From contig FSRD01000004.1 of assembly GCA_900129675.1 (NCBI GenBank), positions 62,001-126,000 on the forward strand: DNA of 64,000 bases. The letters run 5' to 3'. The notes under the pieces are model-generated. The model had not been told where the DNA came from and made no database searches. It worked only from the letters and a program-made list of their open reading frames with translations. The stretch is from Bradyrhizobium erythrophlei (GTDB lineage: Bacteria > Pseudomonadota > Alphaproteobacteria > Rhizobiales > Xanthobacteraceae). The position numbers and the translations under genes were made by a program. Below are positions 42,053 through 52,427 of the stretch, one piece after another (position 1 is the stretch's first letter; each line of letters starts with the position of its first letter).

Positions 42053-45000
42053 GTGAACGAACTCTCGAGCTACGTATTCTCGCTGCTGAGGGAGGGAGAC
42101 ATCGCCCTCTACCGGGGCTCCGGCAATGGCTTGGCACCGATCCTGCTCGTTGCCGCGGAGGAAACCTCGCTCGGTTGTGTCGCGCGGCTCGAAAACGAAT
42201 ATGCGCTCAAGTCCGAACTTGATGCTGACTGCGCGGCGCGACCAATCGCGCTCACGCATTACAACGGCGGCATGGCGCTGGTGCTCGAGGATCCCGGCGG
42301 GGCGCCTCTCGATCGACTGCTTGGCCGACCCCTGAAGGTAGCGCATTTCCTGCGCATCGCGATCCCGCTCGCGGAGGCGCTCCGCCAATTGCATGAGCGT
42401 GGCTTGATCCATAAGGACATCAAGCCAGCAAATATCCTGGTGGACCCGGCAAGCGGCGGCGTGTGGCTGACGGGGTTCGGCATTGCCTCGCGTCTGCTGC
42501 GCGAGCATCAAGCCCCCGCGCCACCGGAGGTGATCGCCGGAACGCTCGCCTACATGGCGCCGGAACAAACCGGCCGGATGAACCGCTCGGTGGACTCCCG
42601 CAGCGATCTCTATGCACTCGGTGTCACCTTCTACGAGATGTTGACGGGGACGCTGCCCTTCATCGCCGCCGATCCGATGGAGTGGGTGCACTGCCACATC
42701 GCGCGGCAACCGGTGCCGCCCAATGAGCGGGTTGCGGGCGTCCCAGGGCCGCTCTCGGCTATTGTGATAAAGCTGCTCGCCAAGACCGCGGAGGAGCGCT
42801 ACCAGACCGCGGCTGGGGTCGAGGCTGATCTGCGGCGGAGCCTGGCGGAATGGGAGGCGACCGGCCACATCGGGCCATTTCCGCTCGGCGCTTACGACGT
42901 ATCGGACCGGCTGCTGATCCCGGAGAAGCTTTACGGCCGGGAGCGCGAGATTGACGCCCTGATTGCCGTCTTCGACAGAGTTGTGGCCCAAGACACCACG
43001 GAACTCGTGCTTGTCTCCGGCTATTCCGGCATCGGCAAATCCTCGGTGGTGAACGAGCTGAACAAGGTGCTGGTTCCGTCGCGCGGCCTGTTCGCGTCGG
43101 GCAAGTTCGACCAGTATAAGCGCGACATCCCGTACGCGACCCTGGGCCAAGCCTTCCAGAGCCTTGTCCGCTCGCTCCTGAGCCAGAGCGAGGCGGAGCT
43201 TGGCCGGTGGCGGGATGCTCTGCGCATGGCGCTGGGCCCAAATGGACAGCTCGTCGTCAACCTCGTTCCCGAGCTGGAGCCCGTGATCGGAAAACAGCCG
43301 CCGGTCGCGGACCTGCCGCCGCAGGACGTGCAGAACCGCTTTCAGATGGTGTTCCGGCGCTTCCTCGGGGTGTTCGCGCGCAAGGAGCACCCGCTCGCGC
43401 TATTCCTCGATGATTTGCAATGGCTGGACGCAGCAACCCTCGACCTCCTCGAGCATCTGGTGACGCACCTGGAGGTGCGGCACCTGCTGCTGATCGGCGC
43501 GTACCGGGACAACGAGGTCAGTCCCTCTCACCCGCTTTTGCGGACGCTGGAGGCGATCCGCGCGGTCGACGTGAGGGTGCATGAGATCGTGCTGGCGCCT
43601 GTCGGGCTCGACGATGTCGGGCGGCTTATCGCCGATGCGCTCCACTGCGAGCCGGGACGCGCGCGATCCTTAGCGCAGCTGGTGCAGCAGAAGACCGGCG
43701 GAAATCCGTTCTTCGCAATCCAGTTCCTCACCGCGCTGGCCGAAGAGTGGTTGCTCGCATTCGACCCGGTCACGCGGGCTTGGCAATGGAACATCGATCG
43801 CATCCGCGCCAAGAGCTACACCGACAACGTGGTGGATCTTATGGCCGGGAAGCTGAAGCGGTTGTCTTCCGCCACCCAGGAAGCCTTGAAGCAGCTCGCC
43901 TGCCTGGGCAATGTCGCCGAGATCGCCACCATGGCCCTGGTTCACGGGACAACAGAGGAGGCGATGCACGCGGCACTCTGGGAAGCCCTTCGCGCTGGGC
44001 TCGTCTTTCGCGAGGACAGCGCCTACAGATTCCTGCACGACCGGATCCAGCAGGCGGCCTATTCACTGATTGCCGACGAGCACCGTGCCGACATTCACCT
44101 GCGCATCGGCCGCGTGCTGCTCGCGAACATGACGCAGGACGATCTCGCCGAGCATCTGTTCGATGTCGCCAACCAGCTCAATCGGGGCGCCGCGCTTCTG
44201 GTCGAGAGTGACGAGAAAGTGCAGGTGGCGACGATCGACCTACGTGCCGGGCGAAAGGCCAAGGCGTCGGCGGCCCATGCGTCGGCATGCGCGTATTTTT
44301 CGGCAGGCATGGCGCTGTTGGACGAAACGGACTGGGGCAGCCAGTACGAGTTGACGTTCAGCATGTGGCTCGAACGTGCGGAGTGCGAGCTCCTTAGCGG
44401 AAACTTCGACACGGCCGAGCAACTGATCGTGGAGTTGCTGCAGCGCGCAGCGTCGAAAGTCGACCAGGCGGCCGTCTACCACCTCAAGGTCCTGCTCCAT
44501 ACCGTTAAGTCGGAAAACCAGCAAGCCGTGGCCACCGCGCTCACGTGCCTGCGCCTGTTCGGCATTGACATCCCGGCACACCCGGCTTGGGACCAGGTCC
44601 AGGCCGAATACGAGACGGTCTGGCAGACCCTCAATGGGCGCCCGATCGAGAGCCTGATCGATCTGCCGCTGATGACCGATCCGGAACTGCAGACCGCCAT
44701 GCAGGTGCTCTCGGTCCTTACTCCCCCCGCCTACTTTACCGACTTCCGTTTGTATTGCTTGCAGGTGTGCCGCATGGTGAATGTCAGCATTCAGCACGGG
44801 ACGAGCGGCCCTTCCGCGCACGCCTATGGTTTTTTGGGGATTGTGCTCGGACTGGCCTTTCACCGTTACCGCGATGCGCACCGTTTCGCCAAGCTCGCAT
44901 GCGACCTGGTCGAGAAACACGGCTTAATCGCTTACCAGGCGAAGGCCTACGTTTCGATGGGAATAGCTGCTCTCTGGACACAGCCGATCGCGACCGCGAT

Positions 45001-47926
45001 CGATTTCAACCGGATGGCTTTTCGCACCGCGACGGAGACGGGGGATCTGACCTCCGCTTGCTACGGTATGTTCCGATCCGTCTCAATCCTTCTCCTGCGG
45101 AACGATCCGCTCGACGCAGTGTGGCGCGAGTCGGAGAAGAACCTGGACTTCGTGCGGAAGGCCGGGTTCCGCGACATGGAGGATGCTATCGTAAGCGAGC
45201 AACGCTTCATCGCCACCATGCAGGGCCGGACCGCGACCTTCTCCACCTTCAGCGACGCCCAGTTCGACGAGGCGGCATTCGAGGCGCAGCTGACAGGGGA
45301 CCGGATGCCCTTGGTGATCTGCTGGTACTGGGTCGTCAAACTGAAGATGCGGTTCCTGTCAGGGGATCACGCCGAGGCGCTCGCGGCAGCCGACAAGGCG
45401 AAGGCGCTGCTTTGGTCCTCGGCCGCCCAAGTCCAACTGCTCGACTACTTTTACTACACCGCGCTGACGGTGTCGGCGCTCTATGAGAACGCGTCGGCCG
45501 ACGAGCAGAGTGGGTGGCGCGACCTCCTGATGGTGCACCGGGAGCAACTGCGCGAGTTGGCCGACAGCTATCCACCGACGTTCGCCGACAAGCACGCGCT
45601 GGTGGCGGCCGAGATCGCGCGCCTCGAAGGGCGAGACGCCGATGCAATGCTTCTCTACGAGCAGGCCATTCGATCGGCCCGCGACCACGGTTTTGCGCAA
45701 AACGAGGGCCTGGCCCATGAGTTGGCCGCGAGGTTCTTCACGGCGCGCGGCTTCGATACGATCGCCCATGGCTGTCTGCGGGAAGCGCGGCGCTGTTACC
45801 TGCGCTGGGGCGCAATCGGCAAGGTGCGGCAACTCGAACAGCTTCATCCGCATCTCCGCGACGCCCCAGTCCCTGCGTCTCCCATCGCTACCATTGGCGC
45901 GCCCGTCGAGCGGCTGGATGTCGGGACCGTGCTCAAGGCCGCGCAGGCGGTGTCGGGCGAGATCGTCCTCGACAAGCTCATCGAGACGCTGCTGCGGATC
46001 GCGGTCGAACATGCCGGCGCCGGGCGAGGCCTGCTGATCCTGTTCCCGGGCGACGAGCCACGGATCGCGGCGGAAGCGACGACCGGCCGCGGCCACGTCG
46101 ACGTCACGCTGCGCGAGGCGGCCGTGACACCCGCCGAGCTTCCCCTATCCGTGCTCCATTACGTGGTCCGGACGCGGCAAAGTGTGATCCTTGATGACGC
46201 TTTGGCGCAGAATCCGTTCTCGGAAGATGAGTACCTCTGTCAGAAGCGCGCCCGGTCGGTCCTCTGCCTGCCCCTGGTGAAGCAAGCCAAGCTGATCGGG
46301 GTGCTCCATCTCGAGAACACGCTGGCATCGCACGTATTCACGCCCGCCCGGATTTCGGTACTGGAACTGCTGGCGTCGCAGGCGGCGATCTCGCTGGAGA
46401 ACGCGGGCCTATACAACGATCTCCGGGAACGGGAGGCCAGGATCCGCCGCCTAGTCGACTCGAACATCATCGGGATCATCATCTGGGATTTTCAGGGCCG
46501 CATCATCGAAGCCAACCAAGCCTTTCTTGATATGTTGGGCTACAGCCGTGAAGACCTGATCTTGGGTCGGCTGCGATGGACTGAGCTGACGCCAGCCGAA
46601 TGGCGCGACGCCGACGAACGGGCCATCGGAAATCTGAAGGTGGCTGGAACCGTCCAACCCCGCGAGAAGGAGTACTTTCGCAAAGACGGCAGCCGCGTGC
46701 CGGTTCTGCTCGGTGCTACGACGTTCGGCGACAAGCCAGACGAGGGCGTTGCCTTCGTGCTCGACTTGACCGAGCGCAAACACGCTGAGCTCGAGCGTCG
46801 ACTCTTGGCGTCATTGGTTGAACAGGCTACCGACCTTATGGCGATTGCCGACCTCAACGGGGGGACGCCCCTTTACCTGAACAAGGCTGGGCTGAAAATG
46901 GTCGGATTCGACAGCCTGGAAGAAGCGCGGACGAGGCGCGGAATTCACTACATGTTCCCCGAGGACCGTGAGTTCGTGAATACCGTCCTCTGGCCGACGG
47001 TGCTGGAGAAGGGTTCTTGGTCGGGAGAGATGCGTCTCCGCCATTTCAAGACCGGAGATCCGATCCCGATCCTCTATTCGGCCTTTCGGATCGACGATCC
47101 GGAGACTGGGCAGCCTGTGAACGTCGGGAACGTATGCAGCGATATCTCCGACCGCAAACACTCGGAAGAGAAGCTGCGCGCCAGCGAACAGCGCCTCCTC
47201 GATGCCCAGATGGAGCTCGCACGCGTAACGCGTGTGACGACGCTGGGCGAGCTGACAGCCTCGATCGCTCATGAAGTGAACCAGCCGCTCGCCGCCGTCG
47301 TTGCCAACGCCGAGGCTTGTCTGCGCTGGCTCGACCGCGACACTCCCGACCTCACCGCTGCGCGGCGTTCGGTGGAATGGGTAATAGAGGATGGCAATCG
47401 GGCGAGCGAAGTGATCCGGCGAGTCCGGGCGCTCGCGAGAAAATCCGACATTGAGAAGGTGCCGCTCGACGTCAACGACGTCATTAGGGAGGTCATCGCG
47501 CTAGTGCAGCGCCAACTAGTCAGCCATCAGGTGTCGTTACGAATCGAGTTGGCACCGGCTCTACCCATGATCTTCGGTGATCGGGTCCAATTGCAGCAGG
47601 TGCTGATCAACTTGATGATGAATGGGATTGAAGCAATGCAATCGATCACGGATCGGCCGCGCGAACTGGTGATCCGATCAGGCCAGGACGAGACACACCG
47701 CGTACACGTAAGTGTCACGGATTGCGGCGTCGGGATCTCTGCCGAGAATGCAAATCGGCTGTTCAACGCCTTCTTCACCACCAAGTCCGGCGGCATGGGT
47801 ATGGGGCTCTCGATCTGCCGTTCGATCGTGGAAGCCCATGGGGGGCGTCTGTCGGCTTGCCGCAATGAGGGGCCGGGTGCGACGTTTCAATTCGTCCTGC
47901 CCTCGCAACAGGAGGAGGCGTCATGA
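42053..47926 (+). CDS. Kinase-like/ATPase/histidine kinase multidomain signalling protein
   Basis: 1957 residues. Residues 1-270 form a Ser/Thr kinase-like domain with HKDIKPANIL (residues 120-129) and GTLAYMAPEQTGRMN. The DFG Asp is Gly (TGFG, 140-143) and no glycine-rich loop is seen, so it is probably a pseudokinase. Next come an AAA/NACHT-like ATPase with Walker A SGYSGIGKSS (322-331) and LFLDDLQWLD, a long helical TPR-like stretch, a GAF domain (about 1300-1460), two PAS domains (SNIIGIIIWDFQGRIIEANQ; ATDLMAIADLNGG), and HisKA with H1740 in SIAHEVNQPL plus HATPase (GMGMGLSICRSIVEAHGGRL). This is the known trifunctional kinase/ATPase/histidine-kinase type. Overlap with the next gene shows they form a two-component pair. 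Confidence 0.9.
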   Translation: MNELSSYVFSLLREGDIALYRGSGNGLAPILLVAAEETSLGCVARLENEYALKSELDADCAARPIALTHYNGGMALVLEDPGGAPLDRLLGRPLKVAHFLRIAIPLAEALRQLHERGLIHKDIKPANILVDPASGGVWLTGFGIASRLLREHQAPAPPEVIAGTLAYMAPEQTGRMNRSVDSRSDLYALGVTFYEMLTGTLPFIAADPMEWVHCHIARQPVPPNERVAGVPGPLSAIVIKLLAKTAEERYQTAAGVEADLRRSLAEWEATGHIGPFPLGAYDVSDRLLIPEKLYGREREIDALIAVFDRVVAQDTTELVLVSGYSGIGKSSVVNELNKVLVPSRGLFASGKFDQYKRDIPYATLGQAFQSLVRSLLSQSEAELGRWRDALRMALGPNGQLVVNLVPELEPVIGKQPPVADLPPQDVQNRFQMVFRRFLGVFARKEHPLALFLDDLQWLDAATLDLLEHLVTHLEVRHLLLIGAYRDNEVSPSHPLLRTLEAIRAVDVRVHEIVLAPVGLDDVGRLIADALHCEPGRARSLAQLVQQKTGGNPFFAIQFLTALAEEWLLAFDPVTRAWQWNIDRIRAKSYTDNVVDLMAGKLKRLSSATQEALKQLACLGNVAEIATMALVHGTTEEAMHAALWEALRAGLVFREDSAYRFLHDRIQQAAYSLIADEHRADIHLRIGRVLLANMTQDDLAEHLFDVANQLNRGAALLVESDEKVQVATIDLRAGRKAKASAAHASACAYFSAGMALLDETDWGSQYELTFSMWLERAECELLSGNFDTAEQLIVELLQRAASKVDQAAVYHLKVLLHTVKSENQQAVATALTCLRLFGIDIPAHPAWDQVQAEYETVWQTLNGRPIESLIDLPLMTDPELQTAMQVLSVLTPPAYFTDFRLYCLQVCRMVNVSIQHGTSGPSAHAYGFLGIVLGLAFHRYRDAHRFAKLACDLVEKHGLIAYQAKAYVSMGIAALWTQPIATAIDFNRMAFRTATETGDLTSACYGMFRSVSILLLRNDPLDAVWRESEKNLDFVRKAGFRDMEDAIVSEQRFIATMQGRTATFSTFSDAQFDEAAFEAQLTGDRMPLVICWYWVVKLKMRFLSGDHAEALAAADKAKALLWSSAAQVQLLDYFYYTALTVSALYENASADEQSGWRDLLMVHREQLRELADSYPPTFADKHALVAAEIARLEGRDADAMLLYEQAIRSARDHGFAQNEGLAHELAARFFTARGFDTIAHGCLREARRCYLRWGAIGKVRQLEQLHPHLRDAPVPASPIATIGAPVERLDVGTVLKAAQAVSGEIVLDKLIETLLRIAVEHAGAGRGLLILFPGDEPRIAAEATTGRGHVDVTLREAAVTPAELPLSVLHYVVRTRQSVILDDALAQNPFSEDEYLCQKRARSVLCLPLVKQAKLIGVLHLENTLASHVFTPARISVLELLASQAAISLENAGLYNDLREREARIRRLVDSNIIGIIIWDFQGRIIEANQAFLDMLGYSREDLILGRLRWTELTPAEWRDADERAIGNLKVAGTVQPREKEYFRKDGSRVPVLLGATTFGDKPDEGVAFVLDLTERKHAELERRLLASLVEQATDLMAIADLNGGTPLYLNKAGLKMVGFDSLEEARTRRGIHYMFPEDREFVNTVLWPTVLEKGSWSGEMRLRHFKTGDPIPILYSAFRIDDPETGQPVNVGNVCSDISDRKHSEEKLRASEQRLLDAQMELARVTRVTTLGELTASIAHEVNQPLAAVVANAEACLRWLDRDTPDLTAARRSVEWVIEDGNRASEVIRRVRALARKSDIEKVPLDVNDVIREVIALVQRQLVSHQVSLRIELAPALPMIFGDRVQLQQVLINLMMNGIEAMQSITDRPRELVIRSGQDETHRVHVSVTDCGVGISAENANRLFNAFFTTKSGGMGMGLSICRSIVEAHGGRLSACRNEGPGATFQFVLPSQQEEAS

Positions 47927-48603
47927 CCGAGCGCGCCAAGCCATCGCGTGAGCCTGCCAGCGCCAGAGAGCCCCTCGTCTTCATTGTCGAAGACGACGAA
48001 TCGATGCGTCGAGCGCTGAGCAATCTCTTTCAATCGGTGGGATTGGAGGTCGAGATGTTCGGTTCGGCCTCCGAGATGCTGCAAGCCAGGCTTCCGGATG
48101 TCGCCAGCTGCCTGGTCCTTGACGTCAGGCTGCCGGGATTAAGCGGTCTGGACTTCCAGGCTGAACTCGCCAAGGCGGACATTCATATTCCGATCATCTT
48201 CATGACCGGCCATGGCGACATCCCGATGTCCGTGCGGGCCATGAAGGGCGGAGCGATCGATTTCCTCACCAAGCCGTTTCGCGACCAGGACATACTCGAC
48301 GCCGTGATGGTGGCGATCGAACGGGATCGGAAGCGGCGCGAAACAGCCAAGATCGTCGCGAACCTGCAGTCCCTCTTTGAGACCTTGACCCCTCGCGAGC
48401 GGGAGATTCTGGCGTTGGTATCGTCGGGTCTCATGAACAAGCAGATAGCCGCCGAACTCGGACTTGCCGAAATTACCGTGAAGATCCATCGCGGGCACAT
48501 CATGAAGAAGATGGGTGCGAAGTCGCTCGCCGACCTGCTGAGAAGGGCCGAAACGCTCGGAGCTCTTGGTACCAAGCCCCAACGCATACAAACCCGAGTA
48601 TAA
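47923..48603 (+). CDS. FixJ/NarL-type response regulator
   Basis: 226 residues. The receiver domain has FIVEDDESMRRAL, phospho-Asp in CLVLDVRLPGLSG, and the T/K in FMTGHGDIP and FLTKPF. The LuxR-type helix-turn-helix (LTPREREILALVSSGLMNKQIAAELGLAEITVKIHRGHIMKKM) is at the C-terminus. The ATG overlaps the kinase stop by 4 bases. It is the obvious partner of that kinase and should act as a transcription factor. Its targets are unknown. Confidence 0.93.
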   Translation: MTERAKPSREPASAREPLVFIVEDDESMRRALSNLFQSVGLEVEMFGSASEMLQARLPDVASCLVLDVRLPGLSGLDFQAELAKADIHIPIIFMTGHGDIPMSVRAMKGGAIDFLTKPFRDQDILDAVMVAIERDRKRRETAKIVANLQSLFETLTPREREILALVSSGLMNKQIAAELGLAEITVKIHRGHIMKKMGAKSLADLLRRAETLGALGTKPQRIQTRV

Positions 48604-48690
48604 GGTTACTCTCGTGATGCACGGTCTATTTTCCCGTTGAGCAGCCATTACTACGGCAAGTGCTTTGAACCCGCGTCCGAAAGACACGCT

Positions 48691-49067
48691 TTGACGACAC
48701 CTTCGGTTATATCCGTCATTGATGATGACGCATCGTGTGCGTACCGCGACGAACAACCTTCTGAGGTCGCATGGGTACACGGTCCGTACATTCGCGTCGG
48801 CAGAGGAGTTCTTGCAGTCGGCCCAATTGAATGCACGTCCTGTGTGATTGCGGATGTGCAGATGCCGGTTATGAGCGGCCCGGAGTTTATGACGGTCATA
48901 CGCGGCCAAGGTCACCATGTGCCGTTCATCTTCATCACGGCCTTTCCCGATGAGAGCGTCCGAACGCCGGGGCAATTTGCTTCCTGGCCAAGCCCTTCGC
49001 CGGACCCACTTTGATCAACTGCCTCGCCACCGCTCTGCAGGGACATCGCGGCGGAACAGGGGACTGA
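48691..49067 (+). pseudogene. Response-regulator receiver with three frameshifts
   Basis: Reading in pieces: TTPSVISVIDDDAS; then, one base shifted (about 48737), VRTATNNLLRSHGYTVRTFASAEEFLQSAQLNA; then shifted again (about 48830), SCVIADVQMPVMSGPEF...FIFITAFPDE; and after a third shift (about 48965), GAICFLAKPFAGPTLINCLATALQ to a stop at 49065-49067. Together these make a full CheY-like domain. Each piece is good but the gene cannot give one protein. Confidence 0.75.
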
Positions 49068-49315
49068 GATGGTGAACTTCGGCGCAGTATCGGGAGTGGC
49101 GCCTCTCTGATCGGCTTGGCGACAGCGACCGAGATTCGGTCCAATATCGATTTAAATTGTAGCCGTCGCGCGCTTATCGGTCCTCTCTCGGATGCTTATT
49201 AAGCGCATCCTCAGCAAGTTTTTCCCGCGCAAAACGAAGGTATGGGGTGCTCCAAACCAACACGCCTTTGGAATAAACCTCCGTAGAATCGAGTCCTTCG
49301 CCTTGATCACACTAG
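49068..49315. other. Spacer before the IS701-like element
   Basis: About 250 bases. No gene is seen. The CTAG at 49312-49315 is the left copy of the IS701 target duplication. Confidence 0.4.
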
Positions 49316-50747
49316 CATTACAGTTGCCGTTTTGCTTTGAAGTGGGCTCGCTGAGCGACCGCCTGATGAGCTCTACGCCAGAGTGACCATGCGATGATGT
49401 GTGCGGGTTGTATCCGCTTTCGCGCGAGCCTGACGGCAATGCGTCGGACTTCCTGGATCGACCATCGGATCAACGACGGCGTGGCTATGGTTTGACCCTT
49501 GCCGTGGTTCGGCGTTTGGTTTTTTTTGGCGCCGGCGGATTGGCGCGATGGCGGATCACCGCCATCATGGCGAAGGCGAGCATCACCATGGAAACGTGGC
49601 GATGCCAGCCGTGCCAGGATCTGCTCTCGTTGTGGTCGAGCCCGAACTCGTTCTTGGCGGTCTCGAAACTGTCCTCGATTGCCCACCGATGGCCTTCGAC
49701 CCCCACCAGTGTTTCGATCGATGTTGCCGCTGGGCACCAGGTGGTGAAGAAGGCGAGATCGCCATCGGCGATACGACGACGGATCAGCAGACCGCGTGTC
49801 CAAAGGCCCGGATTTTCGTCGTTTGGTTCTCCGGCCAGGTCGGCCAATTCGAGATAGCACCAATCATGCAGCCGCGGTCCTTTGGTTCCGGCCCCTGCTG
49901 ACAGGCGTTTCCAGTCGGACGCACGCCGCGTCAGGGCGATGTCGGCAGCCGTGCCGGCGACCGATCGACGCTTGCCCCAGGATCGAAATACATGCGCGCT
50001 GCTGACCCCCAGGACATAGCCTTTGCCTGCGCGACGCAGTTGCTGTTCAATGTCACCGACACCGTAGACCGTATCGCCTGCAACCCACTTGAACGGGACA
50101 GGCGCGGCTATGGCGCGTGCGATCATTCTCGTCGCAAGCTTTGGTTTGGTCGCAAAGCCGGTATCGGGGGGCACGTATGCGGCTTTCAGTCGATCTGAAT
50201 CGTCGGTCCATTCCTTCGGAAGATACAGCGCGCGGTCGATGAACGCATGACCGTGGCACGAAACGTAGGCCGCGAAGACGCCGATCTGGCAGTTCGTGAT
50301 CTTGCCCGCCGAACCAGTGTACTGACGCGCCACGCCGCACGACGCTTTGCCCTGTTTGAGAAAGCCGGTCTCATCGATCACGAGGACCGCGTCATCGTCC
50401 GCCAAATGCTCGATAACATAATCGCGGACGATATCGCGCAAGGCATCCGCATCCCAATCCCTGCGACCCAGGATCGCCTGTTGCCGCCATGGGCCAGGAT
50501 CGCCAGCCGCCTCCGCGCGCATCCAACCAGTCTTGCGTTGCTCATCTCCAAGCAGACCTTCCAGAAACAAGCCAGCATTCTTCGCAACACGCTCTTGCCC
50601 GAACAATGGACGTATCCGCTTCTTGATCTCCCGAAGCGACGCCGCCCACAACGCAAGCGTCTCTTCAATCGACGCTGTCCGCGTCCACGATGTTCGAATC
50701 ATGGTTGCCCATGGATTCAGAAAACCTCACAAAAGGCAACTGTATTG
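49316..50747. mobile_element. IS701-like insertion sequence with CTAG target duplication
   Basis: About 1.43 kb. Ends: CATTACAGTTGCCGTTTTGC at the left, and the complement of CAATACAGTTGCCTTTTGTG at the right. CTAG flanks both sides (49312-49315 and 50748-50751), a 4-base target duplication as expected for this family. One transposase gene lies inside, so the insertion looks complete and recent. Confidence 0.85.
49485..50702 (-). CDS. IS701-family transposase
   Basis: 405 residues. Typical features are DAVLVIDETGFLKQGKASCGVARQYTGSAGKITNCQIGVF (first Asp), WVAGDTVYGVG (second Asp) and HRWAIEDSFETAKNEFGLDH (Glu). The C-terminal tail is basic (PKKTKRRTTARVKP). It appears complete. Confidence 0.92.
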   Translation of the reverse strand: MIRTSWTRTASIEETLALWAASLREIKKRIRPLFGQERVAKNAGLFLEGLLGDEQRKTGWMRAEAAGDPGPWRQQAILGRRDWDADALRDIVRDYVIEHLADDDAVLVIDETGFLKQGKASCGVARQYTGSAGKITNCQIGVFAAYVSCHGHAFIDRALYLPKEWTDDSDRLKAAYVPPDTGFATKPKLATRMIARAIAAPVPFKWVAGDTVYGVGDIEQQLRRAGKGYVLGVSSAHVFRSWGKRRSVAGTAADIALTRRASDWKRLSAGAGTKGPRLHDWCYLELADLAGEPNDENPGLWTRGLLIRRRIADGDLAFFTTWCPAATSIETLVGVEGHRWAIEDSFETAKNEFGLDHNESRSWHGWHRHVSMVMLAFAMMAVIRHRANPPAPKKTKRRTTARVKP

Positions 50748-50857
50748 CTAGGCTGGGCTTATGCCCCAGCTGGCCGGGCAGCACAAGCCAAGCGAGTCAA
50801 ACAGCTAACGGGTGGGACCCATGGTGACGAGTCCTGGCAGGTTCGATCGAAGCATAG

Positions 50858-52304
50858 CCTGTCCGAATAGTGGCTGTTCAATTCTGAGCGAGTCTGATTC
50901 AACCTTGGGCGATGAGCAAGTATTTTCGCCCCTGGAATATCGATCAGACGCTGCTTCTGCCGCCGAATGTGCAGGACTTCGTGCCGAAAGGCCATGTCTC
51001 GCGGTTTATCGTTGAACTGGTGCGGGAGAGCCTCGATCTCAAGGAGATCACGGGCAGCTATGTGAGCGGGCTCGGGCAGCCGCCGTTCGACCCGCGCATG
51101 ATGGTGGCGCTTGTGCTGCACGGCTATGCGAGTGGGCTGTATTCATCGCGGCGGATCGCGAAGGCCTGCCGCGAACGGAATGATTTTGTAATGATTGTCG
51201 CGCTCGATCCGCCGGATTTTCGCACGATCAGCGACTTCCGCAAGCGGCATTTGAAGGCGCTCGGCGCACTGTTCCTGCAGGTTCTGAGGTTGTGCGAGAC
51301 GGCAGGGCTGGTCAAGCTCGGCCATGTCGCGCTTGATGGCACGAAGATCAAAGCGAACGCGTCGAAACATAAAGCGATGAGTTATGAGCGCATGAAGAAA
51401 CGCGAGGCGGAATTGAAAGCCGAGGTCGCTCGCATGCTGGCGGCCGCCGAGGCGGCGGATGCTCAGGAGGACGAGACTTTCGGCAAAGACAAACGCGGCG
51501 ACGAACTGCCGGATTGGGCTGGCGACAAGGAGAAGCGGCTGGCGAAGATCCAGCAGGCGATGGCGGCGCTGGAGGCCGACGCCAGGCTGGCCGCGGAGGA
51601 AGAGCGTCGAATCGAGGCCGAAAAGGAACAGCAGCGCCAAGCCGAAGGCCGCAAGAAGCCGGGCAAACCGGCGGCGCCGGCGTCGGACCAGCCTGATCCC
51701 AAGTCGCAACGCAACTTCACCGATCCGGAAAGCCGCATCATGAAGTCGAAGGATGGCTTCGTTCAGGCCTATAATGCACAGGCCGCCGTCGACGCAGGCG
51801 CCCAGATCATTGTCGCGCACGAACTGACGCAGTGCGGCAACGATCAGGGCCAGCTGGTGCCCCTGATCGAGGCCATCGAGAACAATCTCGGCCGCACGCC
51901 GGAGCAGGCCTCAGCGGACTCCGGCTACTGCAGCGAATCCAATCTCGAAGCGCTCGAAGCACATCGCGTTGACGGCTATGTCGCGCCTGGACGCGCCAAA
52001 CACCCGACAGCCGCGAACGGAAAAATCGGCGGACCGCTGACCCAACGGATGCGAAAGAAGATCGACGATGGCGGCTTCGAAACGCCCTACCGATTGAGAA
52101 AGCAAGTGGTCGAACCGGTCTTCGGACAGATCAAACAGGCGCGCGGCTTCCGCCAGTTCCTGTTGCGGGGTGTCGAAAAAGTGCGTGCCGAGTGGGCCAT
52201 GATCTGCACCGCCCACAACCTCCTGAAGCTGTTCACCCTCGCAAAGGCTGCCTGAGCCGGCTAACATGCCAATAAATGCCCGTCGCAGCACCTATCTGGA
52301 CGGA
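50858..52304. mobile_element. IS1182-like insertion sequence
   Basis: About 1.45 kb around one transposase. Candidate ends CCTGTCCGAATAGTGGCTG (50858-50876) and the complement of CAGCACCTATCTGGACGGA (52286-52304) agree at 13 of 19 positions, so the borders are approximate. It starts about 110 bases after the IS701-like element. Confidence 0.6.
50912..52255 (+). CDS. IS1182-family transposase
   Basis: 447 residues. The start MSKYFRPWNIDQTLLLPPNVQDFVPKGHVSRFI, the GHVALDGTKIKANASKHKAMSYERMKKREAEL motif and the late GYVAPGRAKH and VVEPVFGQIKQARGFRQFLLRGVEKVRAEWAMICTAHNLLKL are those of IS1182 transposases. A charged coiled-coil of about 60 residues lies in the middle. It appears complete. Confidence 0.92.
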   Translation: MSKYFRPWNIDQTLLLPPNVQDFVPKGHVSRFIVELVRESLDLKEITGSYVSGLGQPPFDPRMMVALVLHGYASGLYSSRRIAKACRERNDFVMIVALDPPDFRTISDFRKRHLKALGALFLQVLRLCETAGLVKLGHVALDGTKIKANASKHKAMSYERMKKREAELKAEVARMLAAAEAADAQEDETFGKDKRGDELPDWAGDKEKRLAKIQQAMAALEADARLAAEEERRIEAEKEQQRQAEGRKKPGKPAAPASDQPDPKSQRNFTDPESRIMKSKDGFVQAYNAQAAVDAGAQIIVAHELTQCGNDQGQLVPLIEAIENNLGRTPEQASADSGYCSESNLEALEAHRVDGYVAPGRAKHPTAANGKIGGPLTQRMRKKIDDGGFETPYRLRKQVVEPVFGQIKQARGFRQFLLRGVEKVRAEWAMICTAHNLLKLFTLAKAA

Positions 52305-52427
52305 CTCCTAGCGAGATACTGTAAGGACTACGTGCGAAGCCGGCTTCAGTTCTGCCATTAAATACTGTGTTAGAAAGCACTTCGGTGTGGACGTTCGAGC
52401 GGGAAAGTATTTGCACTGAATCCTGAC

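Noticed and set aside
41963..43390. 475-codon frame on the minus strand, opposite the start of the large kinase gene
   Set aside because: It is antisense to a clear kinase/ATPase protein; its sequence has no recognisable domain and is rich in Arg, Gln and His as expected for a shadow frame in GC-rich DNA.
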